Below, one piece after another: positions 8,535 through 17,948 of a stretch of 64,000 nucleotides of DNA (position 1 is the first letter of the stretch; the number at the start of each line of letters is the position of its first letter). The stretch is from UBA1941 sp046329555 (lineage in GTDB: Bacteria; Bacteroidota; Bacteroidia; Chitinophagales; LD1): NCBI GenBank assembly GCA_046329555.1, contig JAXLUK010000001.1, forward strand, positions 1,054,001 through 1,118,000. Reading direction: 5' to 3'. The position numbers were made by a program, and so were the translations under genes. The notes beneath the pieces were generated by a model. It was not told the origin of the DNA. It saw only the letters and a program-made list of their open reading frames with translations, and made no database searches.

Positions 8535-9422
8535 TTACGCCTTCGCCATCACAGCAATACATAACAGGGCAGCGGCCATGCCAGCCCAGTTCAGTGCACT
8601 TAATTTCTCTTTAAAAATTAATACCGACAACAGTGTTGATCCGGCAACGGTAGCAATATTGCTGAGTGGAAAAACAACTGAGCTACCACCGGGCACTTCA
8701 TTTAGTGCGCGCAGCAAAAACAGTAATGAACCATAGTTAGGAATACCCAGAGCAATACCGCCTACTAATTCGCGCCAGCCAAAAACATGGTTCGCTGCAG
8801 GCCGGAAACGGTTGATGAGTAAGTAAATCAAGCCAGTTAAGAAGGCAAACAAAAAGATAAATAAGACCAATGGTTGAGAACCACCATTGGGGAAATACTT
8901 TTTTTCTCCTAGCTGTGCGCCACTGTCGCACAATCCGCTGCCAATAAAAACCACTACGGGTAATGCAAATAGCCATCGGGCGCGTTGATGATGCTGTTCT
9001 TCTTCTTTATCTTTTATAGAACTAAGTACTACCGCCAGAATGGCGAGCGCAATGCCCAGCAGTTTTAGTACCGTTAAGGGTTCCCCATAAAATGCGAAGG
9101 CAAAAAAAACAGGAATGACCAAGCCTAACTTCATGGCTACAGAAGCCGTGGAAACGCCCAGGTGCAGCGCCGTTTGACTAGTTAGAGCAAAAATATTGAT
9201 GAAGGCAAAGCCCATTACTACCGCTAACCAAAACCAATTGGCATGGATTGAATCCAGCGTTAACTGCAGCGGGTTGGAACCAGCGTCTAAAAATCCGCAA
9301 ATGACGCAAGTGAGATAATTGATGACGATGGCTGGAAATACGGCTACGCGGTAATGCTCAAACACTTTAAACATAAACACCAGCAAGCTGGAACAGAAAA
9401 TACAAAGCAATAAGGCCATCAT
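8535..9422 (-). CDS. EamA/DMT-superfamily permease
   Basis: The protein has 295 residues with about ten transmembrane helices arranged as two EamA halves, as in the drug/metabolite transporter superfamily. The first half ends near VLKLLGIALAILAVVLSS and the second near LSALNWAGMAAALLCIAVMA; both have the typical GEPLT / KEKLSA turn before the last helix. The substrate is unknown. The start ATG overlaps the ribD stop, so the two are co-transcribed and probably translationally coupled. An ATG three bases later is an equal alternative. The link to riboflavin synthesis could be chance. Confidence 0.8.
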   Translation of the reverse strand: MMALLLCIFCSSLLVFMFKVFEHYRVAVFPAIVINYLTCVICGFLDAGSNPLQLTLDSIHANWFWLAVVMGFAFINIFALTSQTALHLGVSTASVAMKLGLVIPVFFAFAFYGEPLTVLKLLGIALAILAVVLSSIKDKEEEQHHQRARWLFALPVVVFIGSGLCDSGAQLGEKKYFPNGGSQPLVLFIFLFAFLTGLIYLLINRFRPAANHVFGWRELVGGIALGIPNYGSLLFLLRALNEVPGGSSVVFPLSNIATVAGSTLLSVLIFKEKLSALNWAGMAAALLCIAVMAKA

Positions 9423-10450
9423 GCTTTAGAATAAACAGTTAATGAATCGGTATCGAGATGTTGGGTAGCCAAGATTCGGGAATGCACTGGCAACTGTGGC
9501 GCAGGAACGCCCTGATTCAATATGGTTTGATTTGACCGGAATACGCGCGCTTCATCCCATTCCCAATCAATAAACTGTTGTAACAGGTTAGCGCCGCCTT
9601 CTACCAAAACCGACTGCACCTGATGCTGATAAAGGGTTTCCGTCATTTGTGGCAGCAATGGCGAAGAGAAATCAAGGGTGCTAAATACCACGTTATTCCT
9701 GGCAGGCGCGGGCGATTCCGTAAAAATGAGGGTTGGAAGGTTGGTCTCCTGCGGCCAGTTCGTGTTCCGTTTTCTATCGATACCAACGCGTAAGGGTTGC
9801 GGCCCGGAAACCAGTCGTGGTGTAAGTTGCGGTGCATCCGTGCGAATGGTATTAGTGCCAACTAAAATGGATTGCTCCTGCGTGCGCCATAAGTGCGCGA
9901 GTTGATGCGCCATCACTCCTGAAATAGTAACGCGGCTCTCTGGCAAGCCAATATAGCCATCGGCACTTTGCGCCCATTTAAGAATGATATACGGCCGTTT
10001 CTTTTCGTGATAGCAAATGAATCGTTTATTGAGCGTACGCGCTTCCTGCTCGCAAACCGGGCCCGTAACTTCAATGCCGGCGGCTTTTAGGCGCTTGATG
10101 CCATTTCCGGCCACCAACGGATTGGGGTCTTCCATGCCAATCACCACATGACGAATGCCCCGTGCAATGAGCAAATCAGCGCACGGCGGTGTTTTCCCCG
10201 TGTGTGAACACGGCTCCAGATTCACATAAAGGATGCACTGATGTAAAGGCGGCTTTTCAATCAGTTGATCATACGCAGCCAAACAGTTCACTTCAGCATG
10301 AGGTGTGCCGGCTTGTTGATGAATGCCTTCGGCAATAATCGTTTGTTGATGCACCAAAATGGACGCCACCATTGGGTTTGGAGCAGTATATCCCAAACGG
10401 GTTGCAGCCAGTTGCAGGCAACGTTCCATAAAATGATGATGCGAAAACAC
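9419..10450 (-). CDS. ribD: Riboflavin biosynthesis deaminase/reductase RibD
   Basis: The protein has 343 residues with two domains. The N-terminal cytidine-deaminase-like domain has zinc ligands in HAE (H51-E53) and EPC...PPC (C81, C90), with the family NLEPCSHTGKTPPC stretch. From about residue 150 a reductase domain follows (RPYIILKWAQSADGYIG, ILVGTNTIRTDAPQLTPR, SVLVEGGANLLQQF). It performs the second and third steps from the GTP cyclohydrolase II product toward riboflavin. It runs divergently from prmC with 81 bp between, and the downstream permease overlaps its stop. Confidence 0.92.
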   Translation of the reverse strand: MFSHHHFMERCLQLAATRLGYTAPNPMVASILVHQQTIIAEGIHQQAGTPHAEVNCLAAYDQLIEKPPLHQCILYVNLEPCSHTGKTPPCADLLIARGIRHVVIGMEDPNPLVAGNGIKRLKAAGIEVTGPVCEQEARTLNKRFICYHEKKRPYIILKWAQSADGYIGLPESRVTISGVMAHQLAHLWRTQEQSILVGTNTIRTDAPQLTPRLVSGPQPLRVGIDRKRNTNWPQETNLPTLIFTESPAPARNNVVFSTLDFSSPLLPQMTETLYQHQVQSVLVEGGANLLQQFIDWEWDEARVFRSNQTILNQGVPAPQLPVHSRILATQHLDTDSLTVYSKA

Positions 10451-10531
10451 GGCGCAAAATAATGAAACCGCTGGAACGGAATGGCCGCCTTTAATGGTTA
10501 GTGTTGCGCAGAGTTTTTTTAGATTCGTACA

Positions 10532-11368
10532 GTGACCGTAACCGAATGTTTACAGGATTTTACCGAAGCGCTATCTCCAATTTATGAAGCTCGTGAGGCA
10601 CGGCAAATGGCACGATGGGTTTTGGAAGAAGTAGTTGGCCTGCCATCGCATCAGCTTTCTTTCGATCGGTTTCGCATCCTTACAACTGATCAACACCAAC
10701 TTCTTCAGGCACATCTTCATCGGCTGCAACAACACGAGCCAATCCAATATGTGTTGGGCTATGCAGAATTCTTCGGATACCGGTTTAAAGTGAATCAAGA
10801 CGTACTAATTCCGCGCCCGGAAACAGAAACGCTGCTGCATTATGCATTGGAACGTTTGCCTCAGCATACACTGTCGGTGTTAGATATTGGAACCGGAAGC
10901 GGCTGTTTGGCGATTGGTTGCAAAAAGCAACGACCAGCATACAACGTCACGGCGGTGGATATCAGCGAAGCCGCAATAGAGGTGGCAAAAGCGAATGCTG
11001 TCGACCTAAATGTAAGTGTAGATTTTCGAAAAATGGACATCCTCGAAGAGCATCCTAAAAATCAATATGATGTTATTTTTAGTAACCCGCCATACATCGG
11101 TTTGAATGAAAAAAAACTGATGCGCGATAATGTACTGCGCTACGAACCACACCTGGCGCTGTTTTCAGAAGACCCGTTACTTTTTTATAAACGAATTGCT
11201 GTACTCCTTCCCGAGATTTTGCAGCCGGGCGGGCAGGTCTTTCTGGAATTGAACGAACATTACAGCGCAGTCATTGAACAATGCTATAAACCATTGGGCG
11301 GTCGAACCGAAATCGTCAATGATCTTTATGAAAAGCCGCGCATTCTGCATTATCAATCAAAATATTGA
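10532..11368 (+). CDS. prmC: Peptide chain release factor N5-glutamine methyltransferase PrmC
   Basis: This 278-residue class I methyltransferase methylates the GGQ glutamine of release factors. An N-terminal helical domain (1-85) is followed by the SAM site VLDIGTGSGCLAIGC (about 117-130), the acidic AVDIS after strand 2, and the substrate motif NPPY at 185-188. The start is GTG; no better in-frame ATG is seen nearby upstream. It is divergent from ribD. Confidence 0.92.
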   Translation: MTVTECLQDFTEALSPIYEAREARQMARWVLEEVVGLPSHQLSFDRFRILTTDQHQLLQAHLHRLQQHEPIQYVLGYAEFFGYRFKVNQDVLIPRPETETLLHYALERLPQHTLSVLDIGTGSGCLAIGCKKQRPAYNVTAVDISEAAIEVAKANAVDLNVSVDFRKMDILEEHPKNQYDVIFSNPPYIGLNEKKLMRDNVLRYEPHLALFSEDPLLFYKRIAVLLPEILQPGGQVFLELNEHYSAVIEQCYKPLGGRTEIVNDLYEKPRILHYQSKY

Positions 11369-11448
11369 TTACTGATAAATAATCATTTTTACAGAAGCAT
11401 GACACAGCAGGATTTGAATATTCGTAACATTGAATAAACGCAATACCC

Positions 11449-12144
11449 ATGTTATCCCGCATTTTATTAGTTGAAGACGAAGAAACATTATTACAAGCCA
11501 TTCGGTTAAATCTGGAATTGGAAGGCTATGAAGTTGAAGTGGCAGAAACGGGCACTAAGGCCATTAAAAAAGCCAGAGAACAGCGATTCAATCTGATTGT
11601 GCTGGATGTAATGCTACCGGAAATGGACGGCTTTGCGGTTTGTGAGAATATCAGATTAACTGACACCCACACACCCATTTTATTTTTGACTGCAAAAGAT
11701 AGTGGTCAGGATCGCGTGAATGGACTCAAGCTAGGCGCTAACGATTATCTACCTAAGCCCTTTAATCTGGAAGAGTTTCTGCTTCGGGTGAAGAACCTAG
11801 TCAAGCAAAGTCAACTCACCGTAACACCTGAGGCCGATCTGGATAAATACACATTTGGCGGGAATGAAGTCAATTTTGTAACCTTTGAAGCCAGGAGTGC
11901 TAATGGCAGCACGTACCACTTAACTAAGAAAGAAGTGGCTTTATTGAAGTTATTAATTGGTCGTAAGAATACCGTGGTTTCAAGGCAACATATTTTGGAG
12001 CATGTGTGGGGATACGATGTTTATCCATCTACCCGAACCGTAGACAATTTCATTCTGGCATTTAGAAAATACTTTGAAAAAGATGCCCGTGACCCGCATT
12101 ACTTTCATTCTATCCGCGGAGTTGGATATAAGTTTACAGAGTAA
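11449..12144 (+). CDS. OmpR-family DNA-binding response regulator (orphan)
   Basis: The protein has 231 residues. The receiver domain (1-120) has acidic residues E9-D10, the phosphoacceptor D53 in LIVLDVMLPEMDGF, and the switch lysine in YLPKPF. The C-terminal winged helix (about 135-231) has the OmpR signature EHVWGYDVYPSTRTVDNFI...IRGVGYKF. It would bind DNA as a phosphorylated dimer. No histidine kinase gene lies beside it, so its partner must be encoded elsewhere. It follows prmC by 80 bp and may have its own promoter. Confidence 0.92.
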   Translation: MLSRILLVEDEETLLQAIRLNLELEGYEVEVAETGTKAIKKAREQRFNLIVLDVMLPEMDGFAVCENIRLTDTHTPILFLTAKDSGQDRVNGLKLGANDYLPKPFNLEEFLLRVKNLVKQSQLTVTPEADLDKYTFGGNEVNFVTFEARSANGSTYHLTKKEVALLKLLIGRKNTVVSRQHILEHVWGYDVYPSTRTVDNFILAFRKYFEKDARDPHYFHSIRGVGYKFTE

Positions 12145-12204
12145 AAGTGCGCATGACGGCAACTTTTTGAACTATTTTTTTATTAGCCGAGGAACGAAAG
12201 CAGA

Positions 12205-12960
12205 TTAAAATTTCCGGGCAACACTATCAAACTCTTCATGGTAGTGTTTATGATTGGTGCCCATTAACCTATCCCAAATATTGAAGTACAGACCGTAATT
12301 ACATTTAACCAGACGGTGATGCATATTATGATGTACTGAGGTATTGTGCCATCCGAAAATGGGATGAATAGTGAAGCCTTTAGGAAACAATTCGAAGCCC
12401 AGATGCCCCATGACGTTAAGCAAGGTCATATATAAAATCCAGGCCAAAATAGCCAGCGGATGTAATGGCATGAGAAATACCATGATTAATAAAATACCCA
12501 CTTCAACAAACGCTTCCAGCGGATGAAACGCAAACGCCGCCCATGGTGTAGGATTCGTTGATAAATGATGTGTTCGATGCACGTACTTGTACACTTTATC
12601 CCAATGCATCAACCGATGCATCCAATAAAAATAGGTGTCGTGTAAAAAAATGAAGGCCACTACCGATAAAACAAAATAGGCCATGCTGTGATCAGCAAAG
12701 CGCGTGTAGATTTTCGTCCAGCCGTGTTGATTCATCCAAAACACCAGCACGCCGGTAAGTGCAAAAACCACAATGGAAGAAACAGAATTCACTGCTTCAC
12801 GTATCATTTGCGCCTTATCCGGAAAACGTTCCTGAATTTTTCGATCGATATATTTTTCTCGTTTCCACCTGTAGAAAATAAGAAATGCCGTTCCCGAAAA
12901 CACTACATATCTCAGCATGCTGAGCGTAAATATTTTTATGAAGTGTTGCAGCAGTGCCAT
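12205..12960 (-). CDS. Sterol desaturase/fatty acid hydroxylase-family membrane protein
   Basis: The protein has 251 residues from the ATG at 12960, which lies one base after the pdxJ stop; a start further up would overlap pdxJ. Several transmembrane helices surround the histidine clusters of the di-iron FA_hydroxylase family: HDTYFYWMHRLMHW, HRTHH and HNTSVHHNMHH. It likely hydroxylates or desaturates a lipid at the inner membrane. The family also includes carotenoid and sterol enzymes, and the substrate cannot be told. It is the last gene of the operon with the DUF5686 protein and pdxJ. Confidence 0.85.
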   Translation of the reverse strand: MALLQHFIKIFTLSMLRYVVFSGTAFLIFYRWKREKYIDRKIQERFPDKAQMIREAVNSVSSIVVFALTGVLVFWMNQHGWTKIYTRFADHSMAYFVLSVVAFIFLHDTYFYWMHRLMHWDKVYKYVHRTHHLSTNPTPWAAFAFHPLEAFVEVGILLIMVFLMPLHPLAILAWILYMTLLNVMGHLGFELFPKGFTIHPIFGWHNTSVHHNMHHRLVKCNYGLYFNIWDRLMGTNHKHYHEEFDSVARKF

Positions 12961-12961
12961 A

Positions 12962-13678
12962 TTAAGATAAGGCGCGCCGGTAAAGCGCAATCGTATTCTG
13001 AACCCCAAAATACAAACAATCCCGCACTAAGGCGTGACCGATAGAAACTTCCAAAACGCCGGGCACTTGTTTTACGAAGAATGCCAGATTATCCAGATTC
13101 AAATCGTGACCGGCATTAATACCTAAACCGATTTGATTACAATAGTTGGCCGCTTCAACAAATGGCGCTACCGCGGCACTTTGATTTGCAGAAAAATTGT
13201 GGGCATACGGGCCAGTATAAAATTCGATCCGATTGGCACCACATGATTTTGCGCCGTCTAACATGGATGTAACCGGATCAATAAACAAAGAAACCCGAAT
13301 ACCAGCATTTTTTAAATCCGAAATCTTTTTTGTCAGATCATATTGCCATTTTTGGGTGTCCCAGCCATGGTCGGAAGTAAGTTGCGCGGGATCATCAGGA
13401 ACCAGCGTGCATTGATGCGGGCGCACATCCAACACCATCTGCATAAAATCATCCGTTGGAAATCCTTCTATGTTAAACTCGGTGGTGACAACATTTTTCA
13501 AGGCATATACATCGCTGCGGCGGATGTGACGTTCATCGGGCCTGGGGTGCACCGTGATGCCTTGCGCACCGAACTGTTCGCAATCGCGGGCAAATTGTAA
13601 CACATCAGGAATGTTGCTGCCGCGTGCGTTACGCAGCAGGGCAATTTTGTTGATGTTTACTGATAGTCTGGTATTCAT
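12962..13678 (-). CDS. pdxJ: Pyridoxine 5'-phosphate synthase PdxJ
   Basis: The protein has 239 residues and is a TIM barrel that condenses 1-deoxyxylulose 5-phosphate with 3-amino-2-oxopropyl phosphate in vitamin B6 synthesis. Family motifs are present: MNTRLSVNINKIALLRNARG, GITVHPRPDERHIR, FNIEGFPTDDF, LVPDDPAQLTSDHGWD, VSLFIDP, IEFYTGPYA, GINAGHDLNLDNL and EVSIGHALV. The ATG at 13678 shares one base with the stop of the upstream gene (TGATG), indicating translational coupling. The longer in-frame start lacks family likeness. Confidence 0.93.
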   Translation of the reverse strand: MNTRLSVNINKIALLRNARGSNIPDVLQFARDCEQFGAQGITVHPRPDERHIRRSDVYALKNVVTTEFNIEGFPTDDFMQMVLDVRPHQCTLVPDDPAQLTSDHGWDTQKWQYDLTKKISDLKNAGIRVSLFIDPVTSMLDGAKSCGANRIEFYTGPYAHNFSANQSAAVAPFVEAANYCNQIGLGINAGHDLNLDNLAFFVKQVPGVLEVSIGHALVRDCLYFGVQNTIALYRRALS

Positions 13679-16170
13679 CAGAAAGCAGGATTGAGATGAA
13701 TTTTGATGCCCCACCAGGTTGTACCGGGTTCGTCGCGGTGCGTACAGCGGAACATGGCATAAACACCAAATAACTTGAAAATATTTTCGAATCCGAAGCC
13801 AGCTTCAATATAAGGCACCGGGTAAGGCTGCGAGAATCGGAACGACGGTTGCAACAAATCATTGTTGCGCGTATCATAAGTTCCAAACAATCCGCGGAAG
13901 TAGAGCACTTCGCGCAATTGCAGGCGATTTACAAATGGAATTTTATTCAGAAACCATCCGTCAAAATGATGTTCAAACCACAGGCATACATATTGGTTGG
14001 TTACGAATTCAAACTCCTTCGTCATGTTATAGTTCAACACATCCAGGAAGGGGCCATAATTTCCGGCCACAACAAAACCCATCGGATATGGCGTGCGCCC
14101 GAAAGTTTTTCCGCCTTCTAAATAATAATTGGTGTGCCCCATAGCCCAACTAAAGCGATGGCGTACTGTAATTACTGCTTTCTGATAGAAACGATGTTGA
14201 CCATCAATATCAATCAAACCCATTTGATACTTCAGCAACAAAACCGGCATCGGAGTTTTTATGAAGTAACGATAAAAGCCCGAGCGGAAGAATTGACTTT
14301 TATAACTATATCTGGCTTCAATAGTTAGTTCTGAAGCATTAAATGATGCGATATGTTTACTGGTGCCATCAGGCCTTAATCTTGAAAAATCAAATACGCC
14401 CGGAATATCATAAAAGGTACGATTGCCAATAGTAAATGTGGTTGAAAAATCGCGCGTCCAATCTTTCTCCAAAGCCACATTCCACTGGCGGATTTTCATG
14501 ATTTTAGTGAGCGACCTTTTTCTGGCCAGGGTAAGGATATTATCGAAGGTTAGCAGCGGATTCAATTGACCCAGCACTTGCAAATCATATTGATAATTCA
14601 GCATCAATTGGGCCCAACGCTCATTTTTTGTAGGTAGGTTGATATTGGCACTTAGCTGATACTTAAAATCTTTATCCCCCAATCCGTATGCACCATAACC
14701 GAGAATCTGAAATTTCCGGCTCATAAACTCGTTGGTACGGAAACCCAGGCGCAGCCGCCAACCTTCTACATTATTCCTGCTAACAAATTTGTAGAACCTG
14801 CCGAACTCAACTGGCCCCGCCTGAAAATAGGCGGTAGTCACTAATTTCAAGGTCCAATACCAGCGCTTATATGCCGGCACTTTAGGAATGGTATCGTTAT
14901 TGTAAATTACTGTTTGTTCGTATTTGGAAATAGGTGTAAATCGCGCAGAGTCCCAATATTCACGGCTCTTCTCCCGGGCATCTGGAGCTAACGTTATCTC
15001 ATCCACCCTTTTGAAAACAGTATCCGGGATAGCCACATTAAACTGAAAATTTCTTCTATCGAAATGCTTTTCCACCATAATAGCCATCTGCATCTTCTTC
15101 GATTTAAACAACGTTCCTTCAGTGGTCAACTCTTCGCCGTTCATAATCCACGCGGTATCCCCAATCAATCGAAAATGCTGCGCTATAGAATAATCTTTAA
15201 TGAAATTCAAATTCGCATGCTCATTGGGCCTAAAATAAATTTTCTGAATCGCCCATTTTGCAGAATCAATCCATGCGTATCCCTTCAATGCCAAATCAAC
15301 TTTCGACCTGCCTACAAAATGTAATTTGTACGTTGTTCTTCCTTCAATTTTCTGCGTATCCGTAATAAAAAATTGGTAAGTAACCAAGGCAGTAGGCGCA
15401 AACGGACCCACAAAAGATTTTCCTGCAATAACAAATAAATCGTCATAACAATTCACTTCTTCAAAAGTGTAGTCGGCCAACCGGGTTATCGACGTATTAT
15501 TGACACCGGTAATTTGCTGTGCTTTGATAAACTTTCTAAACGTCCTGGGCTTTCTCCGATAATATACATCAGCAATAGATTCTTGCAATAAACCCCGAAT
15601 AAACACCTGCCCATCTTCCAATGTATCCTTGTTTTCAAATACAAAGCGGAAAGGATCAAAAATATGCCATTTGAGAAATTTGTTTCTGGGATTCACCAGT
15701 CCTACATTCAACTTATCGTACTGCTCAAACCGATAGTTTTCAAAATTGTCAGCCCTGTTTTCTTTTTTATGCGCTACCACTTGATGATACACATAATTGG
15801 CAGTGGTGTCAACAAAGCGCTTCTTCTTTCCTGCTTTAATCACCACTTCGCGCAATTGCACCTGATCGGAACCCATTTCGATATTGAGCTCCTGGCTTTT
15901 TCCGCGCTTAATGGCTATGGCGCGGCGCGGATAGCCCAGGTAAGTTACAATGACGGAATCAGACTTCTCCATCGTCCGCAGATAATAATATCCATCTAAA
16001 TCGGCTGAGGCTGCAGTTAATGTTCCCTTCAGATAAATATTCGCATAGCTTAAGGGTTCCTTCGTTTTTCCGTCTACTATCCGGCCACGCACTTCAGTGT
16101 ACTGCGCCTGTGTGGTAGTAAAAACAAAAAGGGAGATGACAAAAAAAATACTTTCGCGGATGCGCTGCAT
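13678..16170 (-). CDS. DUF5686 outer-membrane protein with carboxypeptidase-regulatory-like domain
   Basis: The protein has 830 residues. A signal peptide (MQRIRESIFFVISLFVFTTTQAQ) is followed by a CarboxypepD_reg-like domain (about 26-105: EVRGRIVDGKTKEPLSYANIYLKG) and a long DUF5686 region, which in Bacteroidota is thought to form an outer-membrane beta-barrel. The C-terminal half is rich in alternating aromatic/polar strands and ends with an aromatic-poor NPAF. TACCTTCG, a -7-like box, sits 10 nt upstream of the ATG. Its role is unknown. Its coupling to pdxJ and a lipid-modifying enzyme is conserved-looking packing rather than evidence of shared function. Confidence 0.82.
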   Translation of the reverse strand: MQRIRESIFFVISLFVFTTTQAQYTEVRGRIVDGKTKEPLSYANIYLKGTLTAASADLDGYYYLRTMEKSDSVIVTYLGYPRRAIAIKRGKSQELNIEMGSDQVQLREVVIKAGKKKRFVDTTANYVYHQVVAHKKENRADNFENYRFEQYDKLNVGLVNPRNKFLKWHIFDPFRFVFENKDTLEDGQVFIRGLLQESIADVYYRRKPRTFRKFIKAQQITGVNNTSITRLADYTFEEVNCYDDLFVIAGKSFVGPFAPTALVTYQFFITDTQKIEGRTTYKLHFVGRSKVDLALKGYAWIDSAKWAIQKIYFRPNEHANLNFIKDYSIAQHFRLIGDTAWIMNGEELTTEGTLFKSKKMQMAIMVEKHFDRRNFQFNVAIPDTVFKRVDEITLAPDAREKSREYWDSARFTPISKYEQTVIYNNDTIPKVPAYKRWYWTLKLVTTAYFQAGPVEFGRFYKFVSRNNVEGWRLRLGFRTNEFMSRKFQILGYGAYGLGDKDFKYQLSANINLPTKNERWAQLMLNYQYDLQVLGQLNPLLTFDNILTLARKRSLTKIMKIRQWNVALEKDWTRDFSTTFTIGNRTFYDIPGVFDFSRLRPDGTSKHIASFNASELTIEARYSYKSQFFRSGFYRYFIKTPMPVLLLKYQMGLIDIDGQHRFYQKAVITVRHRFSWAMGHTNYYLEGGKTFGRTPYPMGFVVAGNYGPFLDVLNYNMTKEFEFVTNQYVCLWFEHHFDGWFLNKIPFVNRLQLREVLYFRGLFGTYDTRNNDLLQPSFRFSQPYPVPYIEAGFGFENIFKLFGVYAMFRCTHRDEPGTTWWGIKIHLNPAF

Positions 16171-16210
16171 GGTTGGGCGGCGAAGGTAAGGGTAAATGAA
16201 GAAAGTAGGA

Positions 16211-16238
16211 AAAATAAAAAGGGGAGCCTGAGCCCCCC
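16211..16238 (-). terminator. Terminator of the lipoprotein gene
   Basis: On the minus strand a 6-bp stem (GGGGGG / CTCCCC, one G-T pair) with a 6-nt loop is followed by TTTTTATTTT. It lies 25-50 nt after the stop at 16263. Confidence 0.65.
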
Positions 16239-16262
16239 TCTTCTAACCAAAAAAAGTTCAAC

Positions 16263-17114
16263 TTATAGATAGATGGTCTTCGTATGACCGTTTACGGTCA
16301 CCGTAATAATATTATCGCACGCTCCTGAACCAAAGTCTAACAGCCGTGGCGACTTACCCGTTACGTCAATCGTTATTTGACCTTGTGTAAACTTGCGCTT
16401 GCCGTAAGAACAACTCAAATCCCTGATCAGCGGATTACCCGCACTAATAGTTGCTGTGAATGCAGCCCCAGTGGTAGTAGTACCGTGGGCTTCTCCCGTA
16501 ACACTGTATTTGTCATCATAAATTGTTGGCGTACTTTCGCCTGAAAGCATTTCACGCTGGCGGTGCGAATCCCACAGTATGGTTCCACCATTGCTGGCCA
16601 AAATCACTGAACCACTATCCTGCACATCCCAGGTAAGATGATTGGCGGTATTGTAACCCAAATTGGTTACTACGCGAATCGAATTATCGGAAACCTGATT
16701 TCCATTAACTGAATACCCTTGGAAATGGAAGGTCTTCACTGAACCCGGGGCTTTATAACGACCCGTATAGCTCACGATGATCTTTCCGGTGCGCACCCGG
16801 CCATCCGGACCCGTACAACCCGTACCAAAGTCGATGGTTAGCTGGTGTGGGGTTGCGGTGGTGTCATGAGTAACCGTAGCACAGCCGCTCAGATAGCCCT
16901 CGGCATCGCCGGTTTTATAGGAAACTGTACCTGATGATGCGGCATCATCGGCAATATGCTGCGTTTCTGTAAAGGTATTATCAGCTACAGCATGGTCTTG
17001 GCCAGATTTCGCCTCTTCGTTCGTGAGGGAACTAGTTTCTTTCCGGCACGATGTTAGTGCCAGTACAGCCAGCGCCGTAGCGCCGAACAGCATCGATTGG
17101 AAGTTGCATTTCAT
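16263..17114 (-). CDS. Lipoprotein of unknown function
   Basis: The protein has 283 residues with a lipobox ALTSC (Cys near residue 23), so it is probably a lipid-anchored exported protein. AAAAAGGA precedes the ATG. The body is beta-rich and contains DFGTGCTGPDGRVRTGKI and later DFGSGACDN, two similar segments with a conserved cysteine that suggest an internal repeat and possibly disulfide bonds. I know similar Bacteroidota lipoproteins only as hypothetical proteins. It stands as a single gene with its own terminator. Confidence 0.7.
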   Translation of the reverse strand: MKCNFQSMLFGATALAVLALTSCRKETSSLTNEEAKSGQDHAVADNTFTETQHIADDAASSGTVSYKTGDAEGYLSGCATVTHDTTATPHQLTIDFGTGCTGPDGRVRTGKIIVSYTGRYKAPGSVKTFHFQGYSVNGNQVSDNSIRVVTNLGYNTANHLTWDVQDSGSVILASNGGTILWDSHRQREMLSGESTPTIYDDKYSVTGEAHGTTTTGAAFTATISAGNPLIRDLSCSYGKRKFTQGQITIDVTGKSPRLLDFGSGACDNIITVTVNGHTKTIYL

Positions 17115-17202
17115 AATTTTCCTTTTTAGTTGTTATGGATGGCGGTATGACCACAAAGGATTTGAAAGGTTTAATGAGAGATTTATTATTTTTAAATCAC
17201 CA

Positions 17203-17577
17203 ATGAGAACGGCGGCTCTAGTATTACTTACCTTTTGGTACCTGCTAGCCAGTAGCGGGGCAGAATTGCGGGCGCATTTTTGCTGCAATCGCCTGGCTGC
17301 TGTAACCATCAGTCTGTTACCTGAAAAAGCTGCCTGCTGTTGTCAATCAAAAGCAATTACTTCCTGCTGCAAAACAAAAACCGCCATTGTAAAGGTGACG
17401 GAAGTACAACAAACCTCCCAGGCTGCTTTCGATTTCTTTCCCATCATTGGTTTAAAGGTTATAATTAACACATATATAGAATTGCTTCAACCAGCCCGGT
17501 TCGGAAAGCATGCTATACAATGGGATCCTCCTAAAAGAGCGCCTTTATATCTGCTGAAGCGGGTTTTCAGGATTTGA
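17203..17577 (+). CDS. Small cysteine-rich membrane/secreted protein, HYC_CC_PP-like
   Basis: The protein has 124 residues. The ATG at 17203 gives a hydrophobic start (MRTAALVLLTFWYLLASSGAE). It then has AHFCC, a CCC, a second CC, and near the end WDPPKRAPLYLL. This order of an H-aromatic-Cys, paired cysteines and a PP motif matches what I recall of a small Bacteroidota family called HYC_CC_PP, which is found beside metal-uptake genes. It lies 44 bp before a secreted HMA protein and a TonB receptor, which supports a role in copper or other soft-metal handling. The mechanism is unknown. Confidence 0.65.
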   Translation: MRTAALVLLTFWYLLASSGAELRAHFCCNRLAAVTISLLPEKAACCCQSKAITSCCKTKTAIVKVTEVQQTSQAAFDFFPIIGLKVIINTYIELLQPARFGKHAIQWDPPKRAPLYLLKRVFRI

Positions 17578-17621
17578 TGGCCTTCCGGCAACCATTTTTC
17601 CTTTTCTAAAATTTTTAAATC

Positions 17622-17948
17622 ATGAAAATTTATTTGACCGCAGCAGGTTTGCTGCTCAGTCTATGCTTATATGCTCAAACTGGCGCAGTTAACGCCAAAT
17701 TTAAAGTTCAGGGCCAGTGTGAAATGTGTAAATCAAATATCGAAAACAGCCTGAAAGTTACGGGTGTGGAGGCTGCCATTTGGAACCCCGACAATAAAAC
17801 GCTCCGCATTAAGTATCATCCCGATATCATCACACTGGATAGTATTCACCATCGAATCGCTTTAGCGGGTTACGATACCGATAAAGAAAAAGCGCCTGAT
17901 AGTTTGTATCAAAAACTGGTAAAATGCTGTCAGTACCGAAAGCCTTAA
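17622..17948 (+). CDS. Secreted heavy-metal-associated (HMA) domain protein
   Basis: The protein has 108 residues: signal peptide MKIYLTAAGLLLSLCLYAQ and one ferredoxin-like HMA fold with the metal-binding CEMC (C33, C36) in the first loop. It ends with KCCQYRKP, a further pair of cysteines that could add a ligand. HMA domains bind Cu(I) or other soft metals; here it would be a periplasmic carrier or sensor. Its last 25 bases overlap the TonB receptor gene, so the two are tightly coupled. Confidence 0.82.
   Translation: MKIYLTAAGLLLSLCLYAQTGAVNAKFKVQGQCEMCKSNIENSLKVTGVEAAIWNPDNKTLRIKYHPDIITLDSIHHRIALAGYDTDKEKAPDSLYQKLVKCCQYRKP

Noticed and set aside
10451..10531. FMN riboswitch upstream of ribD
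   Set aside because: The 81-bp divergent gap is too short and shows no conserved riboswitch elements.
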